Below are positions 14,660 to 22,712 of a DNA stretch of 34,823 nucleotides, piece after piece; within the stretch, counting starts at the first letter, position 1, and every line of letters starts with the position of its first letter. Source of the DNA: Verrucomicrobiota bacterium (lineage in GTDB: Bacteria > Verrucomicrobiota > Verrucomicrobiia > Opitutales > UBA953); the NCBI GenBank assembly GCA_030834165.1, contig JAURFU010000021.1, forward strand, positions 1-34,823, given 5' to 3'. The position numbers and the translations under genes were made by a program. The notes under the pieces were generated by a model. It ran no database searches and was not told the DNA's origin. It saw only the letters and a list, made by a program, of their open reading frames with translations.

Positions 14660-15985
14660 ATGAGACTCCGCCCGTCCGTCGCCCTCCTGTTTTCGCTCCT
14701 GCTCGGGGTGACTCCCGTCCTCGCTCAGGATGCGGTCGTCTCCCTGGAGCCTGCCTTCCCGGGCATGAAGTTCAGCCTCCCGGTGGCGGTCGCTCCGTTG
14801 CCCGGGAGCAAGGACGCGGTCTTCGTCATCGAGAAGGGCGACCCCGTGCCGGGTGCCTCGTCCGATAAGAAGAAGAAGGCCAGCGAGTATCACGGAGGCA
14901 AGGTCCAGATGATCTACGGGCTCGCCGCCGGCCGCCCCGTCAAGACCGAGGTATTCCAGTTAAACCCCAAGGATGGCAAGTTTGAGGCCGGTGGGGAATG
15001 TGGCTTCCTTGGGTTCGCGGTACATCCACAGTATAAGGAAAACAAGCAAGTCTTTGTCTATTATAGCCTTAAGATTGAAGGAAAGTTGCACCAGCGCGTC
15101 TCCCGCTTCCTCCTTTCAAGCGTTGAGCCCTTCAAGGTGGACCCCCTTTCCGAGCAGCCTTTCATTACCCAGCTGGACCCCGCTGCCAATCATAACGGCG
15201 GAGATATCCACTTCGGTCCCGACGGTTATCTTTACATCAGCTGCGGTGATGGCGGCGCCGGAGGCGATGCTTTCGATACGGCTGGCTATATCAACAAGGG
15301 CTTCCATGCCGCCGTCTTCCGAATCGACGTCGACAAGAAGGCCGGCAATCCAGCCCCCAATCCTCACGAGTCGGTGAACACCGACGCCCAGGGGCAGTCC
15401 TTCTACGCCATCCCTGCGGATAACCCCTTCCTGAAGGCCACTTCCCATCGCGGACGCCCCGTGGCCGCCGGCTCCGTCCGGACCGAAACCTGGGCCACCG
15501 GCCTGCGTAACGCCTGGCGCTTCTCCTTCGACCCCAAGACGGGGGCCTGCTTCGCCGGCGACGTCGGCCAGGGCCTCTACGAGGAGATCGACATCCTGGT
15601 CGCCGGCGGCGACTACGGCTGGCACGACGTCGAGGGGTTCCACCTCTTCAACCAGAAGGACTCCGGCGGCAAGAAGGCCAAGCCCGGCCTCGCCCCCGCC
15701 TCGGACTTCAAGGCCCCGATCCACGAGTATGACCGCTCGCGCGGAAACTCCGTGACCGGCGGCGTCGTCTGCCGCGGCGACCGCGTACCGGCCATCGCCG
15801 GCGCCTACGTCTTCGGCGATTTCGCCTCGGGACGCATCTTTTCCCTGCACGAACGCGCCGGTAAGTGGGAGTCCCGTGAGATCGCCCGCGACACCACCGT
15901 CGCCGGTTTCGGCCACGACCCCAGCAACGGCGACGTGCTCGTCGCTTCGCTCGCCGGTCAGGTCAAGCGCATCGTCAGGAAGTAA
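14660..15985 (+). CDS. PQQ-type sugar dehydrogenase (glucose/sorbosone family)
   Basis: An exported 441-residue six-bladed propeller of the glucose/sorbosone dehydrogenase family, which oxidises sugars in the periplasm with PQQ. A signal peptide (about 1-22, ending VLAQ) precedes the domain. Family landmarks are GECGFLGFAVHPQY, NHNGGDIHFGPDGYLYISCGDGG, TWATGLRNAWRFSFDP, GDVGQGLYEEIDI and GGDYGWHDVEG. The ATG at 14660 starts the signal peptide. A TIM-barrel isomerase gene follows 4 nt after the stop and a cytochrome-bearing dehydrogenase follows that, suggesting one oxidation pathway. Between about 14,950 and 15,360 third positions are noticeably richer in A and T than in the rest of the gene, as if part had been replaced by recombination. 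The true sugar is unknown. Confidence 0.85.
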   Translation: MRLRPSVALLFSLLLGVTPVLAQDAVVSLEPAFPGMKFSLPVAVAPLPGSKDAVFVIEKGDPVPGASSDKKKKASEYHGGKVQMIYGLAAGRPVKTEVFQLNPKDGKFEAGGECGFLGFAVHPQYKENKQVFVYYSLKIEGKLHQRVSRFLLSSVEPFKVDPLSEQPFITQLDPAANHNGGDIHFGPDGYLYISCGDGGAGGDAFDTAGYINKGFHAAVFRIDVDKKAGNPAPNPHESVNTDAQGQSFYAIPADNPFLKATSHRGRPVAAGSVRTETWATGLRNAWRFSFDPKTGACFAGDVGQGLYEEIDILVAGGDYGWHDVEGFHLFNQKDSGGKKAKPGLAPASDFKAPIHEYDRSRGNSVTGGVVCRGDRVPAIAGAYVFGDFASGRIFSLHERAGKWESREIARDTTVAGFGHDPSNGDVLVASLAGQVKRIVRK

Positions 15986-15989
15986 GCCG

Positions 15990-16892
15990 ATGCTCTCCCG
16001 CCGTTCGCTGCTGGGTCTTTCCGGTTCGCTGATGGCGGGAGCGATGCTCCGGCCGTTGCTCGCGGCGACGCCCTCGCCGAAGGCTCCGGCGTTCAGCCTC
16101 TTCACGAAGCACCTCGTCGGCCTGCCTTACGACCAGCTCGCGGAGACCGTGGCGAGCCTCGGTTTCAAAGGCGTCGAGGCGCCCGTGCGCAAAGGCGGCC
16201 ACGTCGAGCCCGCCCGCGTCGAGGAAGACCTGCCCAAGCTCGTCGAGGCTTTCAAGAAATGCGGGGTGGCGATCACGCTCATGACGACCGACATCAATTC
16301 GGTCAACGCGGACGACCGCACCGAGAAGGTGCTGCGCACCGGCGCCGCGCTCGGTATTCCGAGCTACCGGATGAAATGGTACGCCTACGCCGCCGGCAGG
16401 TCTCCCTGGGCCCAGCTCGACGACATCAAGCCCCAGCTGCGCGACCTCGTGGCCCTGAGCCGCGAGCTCCGCATCCTGCCCGGCTACCAGAACCACTCCG
16501 GCGCGAAGTACGTCGGCGCCGGCGTCTGGGACATGGCGATGCTGATGAAGGACTACCGTCCCGACGAGCTGTCCTGGAACTTCGACTTCTTCCATGCGAT
16601 GGTCGAAGGCGGCCTTTCCTGGCCCAATGAGCTCGCCCTCGCCCGGGAGCACATCTCGATGGTCTACTACAAGAGTTTCCGCTGGCAAGGCAGGGTGCCG
16701 GTCGGTTGCCCGTTGTCCGAAGGGTCCGTCGGCAAGGATTCCGTCGCGCTGCTCCGCAAGTCGGCCTACGCCGGCCCGGTCTGCCTGCACGTCGAATACC
16801 TGAAGGGCAAGGTCACGGACGCCGGCGCCTTGCAGGCCGCCGTCGAGGCCACCCGTAAGGATTTCGCCACGCTCAAGGAGTGGTGGGCCTGA
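15990..16892 (+). CDS. Tat-exported sugar isomerase/epimerase-like TIM-barrel protein
   Basis: A 300-residue member of the xylose isomerase-like TIM-barrel (AP endonuclease 2) superfamily, many of which isomerise or epimerise sugars or sugar derivatives. A twin-arginine signal (SRRSLLGLSGSLMAGA, residues 3-18) indicates export in folded form. Barrel motifs include LGFKGVEAPVRKGGHV, YQNHSGAKYVG (metal-site His region), ELSWNFDFFHAMVEGG and GPVCLHVEYL. The start is ATG 15990, 4 nt after the dehydrogenase stop; AGGAAG overlapping that stop could serve as a ribosome site, one of the few in the window. Co-transcription with the PQQ-type dehydrogenase is likely. Substrate and exact reaction are unknown. 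Confidence 0.82.
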   Translation: MLSRRSLLGLSGSLMAGAMLRPLLAATPSPKAPAFSLFTKHLVGLPYDQLAETVASLGFKGVEAPVRKGGHVEPARVEEDLPKLVEAFKKCGVAITLMTTDINSVNADDRTEKVLRTGAALGIPSYRMKWYAYAAGRSPWAQLDDIKPQLRDLVALSRELRILPGYQNHSGAKYVGAGVWDMAMLMKDYRPDELSWNFDFFHAMVEGGLSWPNELALAREHISMVYYKSFRWQGRVPVGCPLSEGSVGKDSVALLRKSAYAGPVCLHVEYLKGKVTDAGALQAAVEATRKDFATLKEWWA

Positions 16893-16970
16893 TCCGGGGG
16901 CAGGGCAGGGTGCTTTCCGAAAGATAGGCTGGAACTTGCGGTCTCCGGGGTTGTAGAAATCTTAACCCCC

Positions 16971-19700
16971 ATGATCCCTCGTTCCGCGCTTTTCCTCCTC
17001 GCCGCCGCATCCCTCGTCGCCGCGCCCAAACCCGCCCCTGCCGCCAAGCCGGCGCCGGAGCCGTACAAGCCCTCCGAAGGAGGCTCCCTTCCGGCCGGCC
17101 TCTTCCAGCTGCCGGAAGGCCTTGAGGTCACGCTCTGGGCTCGTTCGCCCATGCTGGCGAATCCGACCAACATCGACTTCGACGCCCAAGGCCGTCTCTG
17201 GGTCAACGAAGGCGTCAACTACCGCACCTACAACAAGGGCGGTAAGCGCCGCCCCGAAGGCGACCGCGTGATCGTCCTCAGCGACACCAAGGGCCAAGGC
17301 TTCGCCGACTCCGTGCAGACGTTCGTCCAGGACCCTGACTGGACCTCCCCGCTCGGCATCGCCGTCATCGACAACGTCGTCTACGTCTCGCACGCCCCGA
17401 CCATCACGAAGTACACCGACGTGAACCGCGACGGCAGGTTCGACGCCGCCGTCGACAAGCAGGAGACCTTCCTCACCGGCTTCGGCGGCCAGGACCATGA
17501 CCACTCGCTCCACGCCGTGGTCGCCGGTCCGGACGGCAAGCTCTACATCAACTCCGGCAACTGCGGCGCGGTCGTGACCGACAAGTCCGGCAAGACCTTC
17601 CGCGTCACCAGCGGCTACGTCGACGAACGCGGCGGCAAGTGGCCCTTCGACGCCCGCGCCAACATCGGCGCGAAGAGCGACGACGGCTTCGTCTGGTCCT
17701 CCGGTTTCTCCGGCCGCCTCAACGCCGACGGCACGGGGCTCGAGATCCTCGGCAACGGCTACCGCAACAGCTTCGAGAGCTTCCCGTCCTCGCTCGGCGA
17801 CCTCTTCCAGGGCGACAACGACGACTCGCAGAGCTGCCGCACCTCCTTCGTCCTCGAATACGGTTCCGCCGGTTACACCACGCCCACCGGCGCCGGCTAC
17901 GGCTCCGTCCGCCGCCCCGGCCAGCCGATGCCCCGCGCCCACTGGCGCCAGGACGACCCCGACACGATGGACGTCGGCGACGTCTACGGCGGCGGTTCGC
18001 CCACCGGCATCACGGTCTACGAGAACGGCGCGCTCGGCGCCGCCTTCGAAGGCACGCTCCTGAACTGCGAGCCTTCCCGCAACACGGTCCTCGCTTACAA
18101 GCTCGTCGCGCAGAAGGGCACCTACGCCCTGAGCGAAGCCACGCGCAAGGATCTGATCACTTCGAACCCGGCCCGCGAGTTCGTCGGCACCGACTTCAAG
18201 AAGATCTCGCCCGAGGAAGCGGCCAAGCCCAACGAGCGCATCCTCTTCCGTCCTTCCGACGTCGCCGTCGGTCCGGACGGCGCGGTCTACGTCGCCGACT
18301 GGTACGACTCCCGCGTCGGCGGCCACCAGACCCTCGACGACACCTGCACCGGCGCGATCTACCGCATCGCGCCCAAGGGCTTCAAGTCCGTCATCCCGAA
18401 GGTCGACCTCTCCACGCCCGAAGGCGCCGCCGCCGTGCTGCGCAATCCGGCCGTCAACGTCCGTCACCTCGGCTTCAACGCCCTCAAGGGTTTCGGCGCG
18501 AAGTCGCTGCCGGTCGTCTCGGAGATCCTCCGCGACGCCAATCCCTACGTCGCCGCCCGTGGCGTCTGGCTCCTGCCTCACCTCGGCGAAGAAGGCGTGA
18601 GCCGCGTCAAAGCCCTGCTCAAGGACCCGAATCCGTCGCTACGTCGCCTCGCCTTCCAGTCCCTGCGCCGCGCCGGTCATGACACCCTCGGCATCGCCGC
18701 CGAACTCGCCAAGGACGCCGATGTCGCCGTCCGTCGTGACGTCGCCACCTCGCTCCACGCCGCGCCGGCCGACAAGGCCGTGCCGATCCTGATCGAGCTC
18801 GCCCGTCGCCTCGACGTCTCCGACAAGAACTCCGTCGCCGCCTTCGGCATCGGTTCCGCCAACAAGCAGGATGCCGTCTGGTCCGCCGTGAAGTCGACGC
18901 TCGCCAAGGACGGCGCCGAAGCCTGGTCCCCCGAAGTCGATCGCATCGCCTGGCTCCTGCACCCCGCCTCCGCGGTCTCGGACTTCCTCGCCCGCGCTTC
19001 TTCCGCCAAGGTCTCGCAGGCTTCCCGCACGCTCGCCGTCGAGTCGCTCTCGTTCGTCGACAGCAAGGAAGCCGCCCTCGCGATGATCAAGCTGTGCGCC
19101 GAGGGTTCGCCCTCCGCCTCCGAAGCCAAGAGCTGGGCCCTGATGCGCATGACCGGCCTCTGGTCGGCCTACGATATCCGCGCCGAGCTCAAGAACGCCG
19201 GCGTCTACGACGCCAAGAAGGTCGTCGTGAACGCGATCGAAGTCCCTGAGGCCCCGGCCGGCACCTACGCCGAGCAGGACGTCCTGGCCAGGACCGGCGA
19301 CGCCGCCAAGGGCGCCGCCCTCGCCCAGCGCTGCATCATGTGCCACCAGCTCAACGGCAACGGCCCTGCCTACGGTCCTGAGCTCAAGGGCTGGGCCGCC
19401 CGCCAGAGCCGCGAGGCCCTCGTCCGCGCCATCGTCAACCCCTCGGCTGACATCGCCCTCGGCTACGAAGGTGTCTCCCTTAAGCTGAAGGCCGGCGGCC
19501 GCATCGACGGCCGCCTCCAGTCCAACAACGACCCGATCGTCATCACCTCGACCGGCGGAGTCACCCAGTTGGTCCCCAAGGACCGGGTGGCCGGCGGCCA
19601 GGCCAAGATGACCCGTTCTCTGATGATGTCCGGCGAGCAGCTGGGCCTGAGCGCCCAGGATGTGGCCGATATCGCCGCCTACCTGGCCACCTATAAGTAA
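16971..19700 (+). CDS. PVC-type membrane-bound dehydrogenase / HEAT / CxxCH cytochrome fusion
   Basis: A 909-residue exported protein with three parts. A signal peptide (about 1-18) and Pro/Ala linker lead into a propeller dehydrogenase domain (about 45-480; LANPTNIDFDAQGRLWVNE, HDHSLHAVVAGPDGKLYIN, RPSDVAVGPDGAVYVADWYD). A HEAT-like helical repeat region follows (about 490-740). A cytochrome c domain ends the protein with CIMCH (C788, C791, H792) and a likely Met ligand near the C-terminus (LMMSGEQLGLS). This arrangement is typical of Planctomycetes and Verrucomicrobia, where such proteins are thought to oxidise sugars and pass electrons to the haem; the substrate here is unknown. It begins 78 nt after the isomerase gene and ends at a strong terminator. 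There is no Shine-Dalgarno (TTAACCCCC-ATG). Confidence 0.9.
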   Translation: MIPRSALFLLAAASLVAAPKPAPAAKPAPEPYKPSEGGSLPAGLFQLPEGLEVTLWARSPMLANPTNIDFDAQGRLWVNEGVNYRTYNKGGKRRPEGDRVIVLSDTKGQGFADSVQTFVQDPDWTSPLGIAVIDNVVYVSHAPTITKYTDVNRDGRFDAAVDKQETFLTGFGGQDHDHSLHAVVAGPDGKLYINSGNCGAVVTDKSGKTFRVTSGYVDERGGKWPFDARANIGAKSDDGFVWSSGFSGRLNADGTGLEILGNGYRNSFESFPSSLGDLFQGDNDDSQSCRTSFVLEYGSAGYTTPTGAGYGSVRRPGQPMPRAHWRQDDPDTMDVGDVYGGGSPTGITVYENGALGAAFEGTLLNCEPSRNTVLAYKLVAQKGTYALSEATRKDLITSNPAREFVGTDFKKISPEEAAKPNERILFRPSDVAVGPDGAVYVADWYDSRVGGHQTLDDTCTGAIYRIAPKGFKSVIPKVDLSTPEGAAAVLRNPAVNVRHLGFNALKGFGAKSLPVVSEILRDANPYVAARGVWLLPHLGEEGVSRVKALLKDPNPSLRRLAFQSLRRAGHDTLGIAAELAKDADVAVRRDVATSLHAAPADKAVPILIELARRLDVSDKNSVAAFGIGSANKQDAVWSAVKSTLAKDGAEAWSPEVDRIAWLLHPASAVSDFLARASSAKVSQASRTLAVESLSFVDSKEAALAMIKLCAEGSPSASEAKSWALMRMTGLWSAYDIRAELKNAGVYDAKKVVVNAIEVPEAPAGTYAEQDVLARTGDAAKGAALAQRCIMCHQLNGNGPAYGPELKGWAARQSREALVRAIVNPSADIALGYEGVSLKLKAGGRIDGRLQSNNDPIVITSTGGVTQLVPKDRVAGGQAKMTRSLMMSGEQLGLSAQDVADIAAYLATYK

Positions 19701-19726
19701 GCCAAACCGCTTAAAGGCTCGTTTCG

Positions 19727-19757
19727 AGGGGGTTTTCCGCAGGGAAGACCCCCTTTT
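19727..19757 (+). terminator. Rho-independent terminator after the PVC-type dehydrogenase gene
   Basis: An 11-bp stem, GGGGGTTTTCC (19728-19738) with GGAAGACCCCC (19743-19753; one G-T pair), a GCAG loop and TTTTAATTT downstream. It lies 27 nt past the stop and closes the sugar-oxidation unit. Confidence 0.92.
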
Positions 19758-19876
19758 AATTTACCGCTTGCTTCTCTGGCCGGGTTTATCAGGTTCGACC
19801 CTCCTTTCCCTAGGCGAGGCACGGCCGCATGACGCGGGTCCGCGACTCACCGGGCACCAAAAGACCTTATACCAAC

Positions 19877-20569
19877 ATGAAGCAGCTCACCCTTAACGTC
19901 ACCAGCCGCGCGCTCCATGGCCGCGGTCCCGCCCGCCGCCTCCGCGTCGAAGGCTCCATTCCCGCCATCATCTACGGCAAGTCCGGCAACCAGAGCGTCG
20001 CCGTCAAACAGGAGGCTTTCCGCGACCTCATGCGCGCCAAGGGCAACGCCGCCTCCCTCATCAATCTGGATCTCGACGGCAAGAAGATGCTCTCCCTCAT
20101 CAAGGAGTTCCAGCGTCACCCGATCACCCAGAAGTTCCTCCATATCGACATCATGGAGATCGACCCGAATTCCCCGATGACCGCCGCCATCCCGGTCCGT
20201 GCCGTCGGCGAGGCCTACGGCGTCAAGACCGACGGTGGCACGCTCGCCATCGTCTCACAGACCATCAACGTCCGCTGCCTCCCGAAGGATCTCCCTGAGT
20301 TCATCGAGATCGACGTCACCGAGCTCAAGGTCAACGAGTCCATCCACGTCGGCGAGGTGAAGGCTCCCCAGGGCATCACCTTCCCGGGCGACCCCAAGCG
20401 CGTCGTCATCGTCTGCTCCGAGATGGCCGAAGAAGAGGCCGCCGCCGATGCGACCCCTGCCGCCGGCGCCGCCGCCGCTCCGGCCGAAGGAGCCGCCGCT
20501 CCCGCCGCCGGTGCCGCCGGTGCCGCGCCTGCCGCTGCTGCCGCCGCCGCTCCGGCCGCCAAGAAGTAA
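19877..20569 (+). CDS. rplY: 50S ribosomal protein bL25, long (Ctc/TL5) form
   Basis: A 230-residue protein that binds 5S rRNA in the large ribosomal subunit. Residues 1-95 form the L25 domain (ARRLRVEGSIPAIIYGK, LIKEFQRHPITQKFLHIDIMEI) and about 96-180 the beta-rich TL5 C-terminal domain (VRAVGEAYGVKTDGGTL, FIEIDVTELKVNESIHVGEV). A low-complexity Ala/Pro tail (about 190-230) follows. The ATG at 19877 matches the family start. TTATAC lies 5 nt upstream of CAAC-ATG and could be a -10 element giving an almost leaderless mRNA, but I see no convincing -35. It is followed by pth, a common pairing across bacteria. A small GC hairpin (20577-20592) separates the two. Confidence 0.95.
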   Translation: MKQLTLNVTSRALHGRGPARRLRVEGSIPAIIYGKSGNQSVAVKQEAFRDLMRAKGNAASLINLDLDGKKMLSLIKEFQRHPITQKFLHIDIMEIDPNSPMTAAIPVRAVGEAYGVKTDGGTLAIVSQTINVRCLPKDLPEFIEIDVTELKVNESIHVGEVKAPQGITFPGDPKRVVIVCSEMAEEEAAADATPAAGAAAAPAEGAAAPAAGAAGAAPAAAAAAAPAAKK

Positions 20570-20576
20570 TTTCCGC

Positions 20577-20592
20577 GCCGGGCGTCCCCGGC
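20577..20592 (+). terminator. Weak hairpin between rplY and pth
   Basis: GCCGGG (20577-20582) pairs with CCCGGC (20587-20592) around CGTC and is followed by ACCTGTTCTTT. The T-tract is poor, so it probably attenuates rather than ends transcription into pth. Confidence 0.3.
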
Positions 20593-20611
20593 ACCTGTTC
20601 TTTGAAGTCAA

Positions 20612-21196
20612 ATGCCATTCTCGGTCATCGCCGCCCTCGGCAATCCGGGCCGAGAATATGCCGCCACCCGCCACAATGCGGGCTGGATCGTCATCGACGC
20701 GCTCGCCGCCCAGGCCGGCGCGGCGTGGAGGGAAGAGAGCCGTTTTTCGGCCTCGGTCGCGAAGATCACGTTCGGAGGTTCCTCCGTCCATCTGATCAAG
20801 CCGCTCACCTTCATGAACGACAGCGGCTCGCCTCTGGCGGCCTTCCTCCGGTTCCACCGGATCGAGCTCTCCGAGCTCGTCGTCCTGCACGATGACATCG
20901 CCTTCGAGCCCGGTCAGCTCCGCCTCTCACTGGGAGGTTCCGCCGCCGGCCACAACGGCGTCGCCAGCTGCATCCGCCACCTCGGCGAACAGTTCGTCCG
21001 CGCCCGGTTGGGCATCGGACCGAAGAAGCATCCCGGCCAGGACCTCGCCGACCATGTCCTCGGGCGTCTCCCCGACGCCGACCTCGCCGCCCTGACCCAG
21101 CGCATCCCCGACTTCATCAAGCACCTCGAAACCCTCCTTTCCCAAGGCCTCCCGGCCGCCCAAAACCTCACCAACAGAAAATCACCATCACCATGA
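20612..21196 (+). CDS. pth: Peptidyl-tRNA hydrolase
   Basis: A 194-residue cytoplasmic hydrolase that releases peptides from tRNAs dropped by stalled ribosomes. All active-site residues are in place, shifted by one from E. coli: N11 (GNPG), H21 (TRHNAGW), N69 (FMNDSG), D94 (LHDD) and N115 (GHNG). Length is normal. The ATG at 20612 starts 42 nt after rplY; there is no Shine-Dalgarno. The stop overlaps the rpsF start (ATGA), so pth is coupled to the ribosomal genes behind it. The last 15 residues (LTNRKSPSP) are a non-conserved tail. Confidence 0.97.
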   Translation: MPFSVIAALGNPGREYAATRHNAGWIVIDALAAQAGAAWREESRFSASVAKITFGGSSVHLIKPLTFMNDSGSPLAAFLRFHRIELSELVVLHDDIAFEPGQLRLSLGGSAAGHNGVASCIRHLGEQFVRARLGIGPKKHPGQDLADHVLGRLPDADLAALTQRIPDFIKHLETLLSQGLPAAQNLTNRKSPSP

Positions 21197-21498
21197 CCAC
21201 CGCCACGCTCCGCCGCGCCTACCGCGCCAGCCTCATCCTCGACCTCCGCGGTTCCACGGATGCGCCCGAGACCGTCATCGACAAGCTCAAGGACATCCTG
21301 AAGTCCATCGACTGCGACGTCAGCGAGGTCGAGAACCTCGGCCAGAAGGAATTCTCCCGCGTCGTCGACCGCAAGTTCCCTTCCGGTCTCTACGTCCAGT
21401 TCCACTTCGAAGGCCCGGTCACCGCTCCGAAGACCTTCCGCGAGAAGCTCCGGCTCGACCGCACCGTCAACCGCCTGCTCGTGCAGGTGACCAAGTAA
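21193..21498 (+). CDS. rpsF: 30S ribosomal protein bS6
   Basis: A 101-residue small-subunit protein, normally placed beside bS18 on the platform. It has the bS6 ferredoxin-like pattern: YRASLILDLRG first strand, a helix with DKLKDILKSI, GQKEFSRVVDRKFPSGLYVQFHFEG, and a final RLDRTVNRLLVQV. It starts inside the pth stop (ATGA). ssb follows after 19 nt. Its usual partner gene rpsR is not in this operon. Confidence 0.93.
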   Translation: MTTATLRRAYRASLILDLRGSTDAPETVIDKLKDILKSIDCDVSEVENLGQKEFSRVVDRKFPSGLYVQFHFEGPVTAPKTFREKLRLDRTVNRLLVQVTK

Positions 21499-21517
21499 TC
21501 TCCGACCCCGACCCGCC

Positions 21518-21955
21518 GTGGCCTCTTCCTTCAATCGCGTGATCCTCGCGGGCAACATGACCCGCGACCCCGAGGCCCGCGCCCTTCCTTCCGGCCAGGC
21601 CCTCACCAAGTTCTCCCTCGCCGTCAACCGCGCCTATACCACCAAGGAAGGCGAGAAGCGCGAGGAAGTCACCTACGTCGACATCGAGAGCTACGGCAAG
21701 CAGGCTGAGATCATCGCCAAGTACTGCGGCAAGGGCTCCGGCATCCTCGTCGAAGGACGCCTCAAGCTCGACCAGTGGGAAGACAAGAAGACCGGCGAGA
21801 AGCGTTCGCGCCTCGGCGTCGTGCTCGAGAACTTCACCTTCATCGGCGGCAAGTCCCAGGGCGGCGAAGAAGGCGGTTCCGCTCCCCGCTCCCGCGGCGG
21901 CAACGACACCCCGGCTCCCTCCGGCGACCACGGCGGCGACGACGTCCCCTTCTAA
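21518..21955 (+). CDS. ssb: Single-stranded DNA-binding protein
   Basis: A 145-residue SSB. The OB-fold spans about residues 3-112 (FNRVILAGNMTRDPEAR, TKFSLAVNRAY, VDIESYGKQAE, SGILVEGRLKLDQWED). A Gly/Ser/Arg-rich linker leads to the acidic tip DDVPF that recruits replication and repair proteins. It starts at GTG 21518, 19 nt after rpsF; the frame has no better upstream start. It protects single strands at the fork, fitting its place in an operon that leads to dnaB. Confidence 0.96.
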   Translation: MASSFNRVILAGNMTRDPEARALPSGQALTKFSLAVNRAYTTKEGEKREEVTYVDIESYGKQAEIIAKYCGKGSGILVEGRLKLDQWEDKKTGEKRSRLGVVLENFTFIGGKSQGGEEGGSAPRSRGGNDTPAPSGDHGGDDVPF

Positions 21956-21991
21956 ATCACCCCTCACCCACCTTATAACCCAAGCAAGATC

Positions 21992-22561
21992 ATGGCATTC
22001 ACCGAAGTCCTCCTCATCAAGCCCGTCGACGGCCTAGGCGCCGAAGGCGAACAGGTCCGCGTCCGCGCGGGTTTCGCCCGCAACTTCCTGCTCCCGCAGG
22101 GCGTCGCGCTCCCCGTCAACCGTTCGAACACCAAGTACGTCGAGGCCCTCAAGAAGGCCCGCGAGGCCCGCGAGGCCCGCGACCTTGACGCCGCCAACGC
22201 GACCGCCGCCAAGCTCGCCGCCATCAAGCTCGTCTTCGCCGTCAAGACCGGCGAGGGAGGCAAGATGTTCGGCGCGATCAGCACCGCCGAAATCGCCGCC
22301 AAGCTCGCCGAGCACGGCGTCGAGATCGAGCGTAAGCGCATCCACCTCGGCCAGGGTCCGGTCAAGCTCCTCGGCAAGCACACCACGAGCATCCGCCTCC
22401 ATGGTTCCGTCATGGTCGAACAGGAGTTCGAAGTCGTCTCCGAGAACCCGATCGAAGTCGCCGCCGAAGAGGCGCCGGAAGAAGAAGAACGCGAGTTCCG
22501 CGACGACAAGGGCAAGAAGGCCCGCAAGCCGCGCAAGGAGAAGGCCGCCAAGTCCGAGTGA
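21992..22561 (+). CDS. rplI: 50S ribosomal protein bL9 with extended tail
   Basis: A 189-residue large-subunit protein, about 40 residues longer than the usual 148. The N-domain (FTEVLLIKPVDGLGAEGEQV, RAGFARNFLLPQGVA) binds 23S rRNA, and a long helix (about 45-75, KKAREAREARDLDAANATAAK) joins it to the C-domain (KMFGAISTAEIAAKL, KLLGKHTTSIRLHGSV). The extra tail has a Glu run (about 154-164) and then a Lys/Arg-rich end. rpsR, normally just upstream, is absent. The ATG at 21992 is 36 nt after ssb, with TTATAA 15 nt before it. A strong terminator closes the unit. Confidence 0.95.
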   Translation: MAFTEVLLIKPVDGLGAEGEQVRVRAGFARNFLLPQGVALPVNRSNTKYVEALKKAREAREARDLDAANATAAKLAAIKLVFAVKTGEGGKMFGAISTAEIAAKLAEHGVEIERKRIHLGQGPVKLLGKHTTSIRLHGSVMVEQEFEVVSENPIEVAAEEAPEEEEREFRDDKGKKARKPRKEKAAKSE

Positions 22562-22578
22562 TCGGACCGGCTCCCCGG

Positions 22579-22611
22579 AAAGGCGCGAAGCTCCGGCTTC
22601 GCGCCTTTTTT
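22579..22611 (+). terminator. Rho-independent terminator after rplI
   Basis: A 13-bp perfect stem, AAAGGCGCGAAGC (22579-22591) with GCTTCGCGCCTTT (22596-22608), a TCCG loop and a run of six T. It ends the rplY-pth-rpsF-ssb-rplI unit. Confidence 0.93.
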
Positions 22612-22628
22612 GTTTTGCGGCCCGGGCT

Positions 22629-22660
22629 GTGAATAGGCCGTGAACAAGGCGTGAACGGTC
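22629..22660 (+). repeat. Three GTGAA repeats with 11-bp period upstream of dnaB
   Basis: GTGAATAGGCC, GTGAACAAGGC and GTGAACGGTCG start at 22629, 22640 and 22651, exactly one helical turn apart. The complement of the first, CTATTCACA, differs from a DnaA box by one base. They lie 53 nt before the dnaB ATG and could be a regulator site; this is inference. Confidence 0.5.
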
Positions 22661-22712
22661 GTCGCCTTTGGCGCTGTCCACCGGTCCTCCCCCTTCCATA
22701 CTGGCTTTTCCC

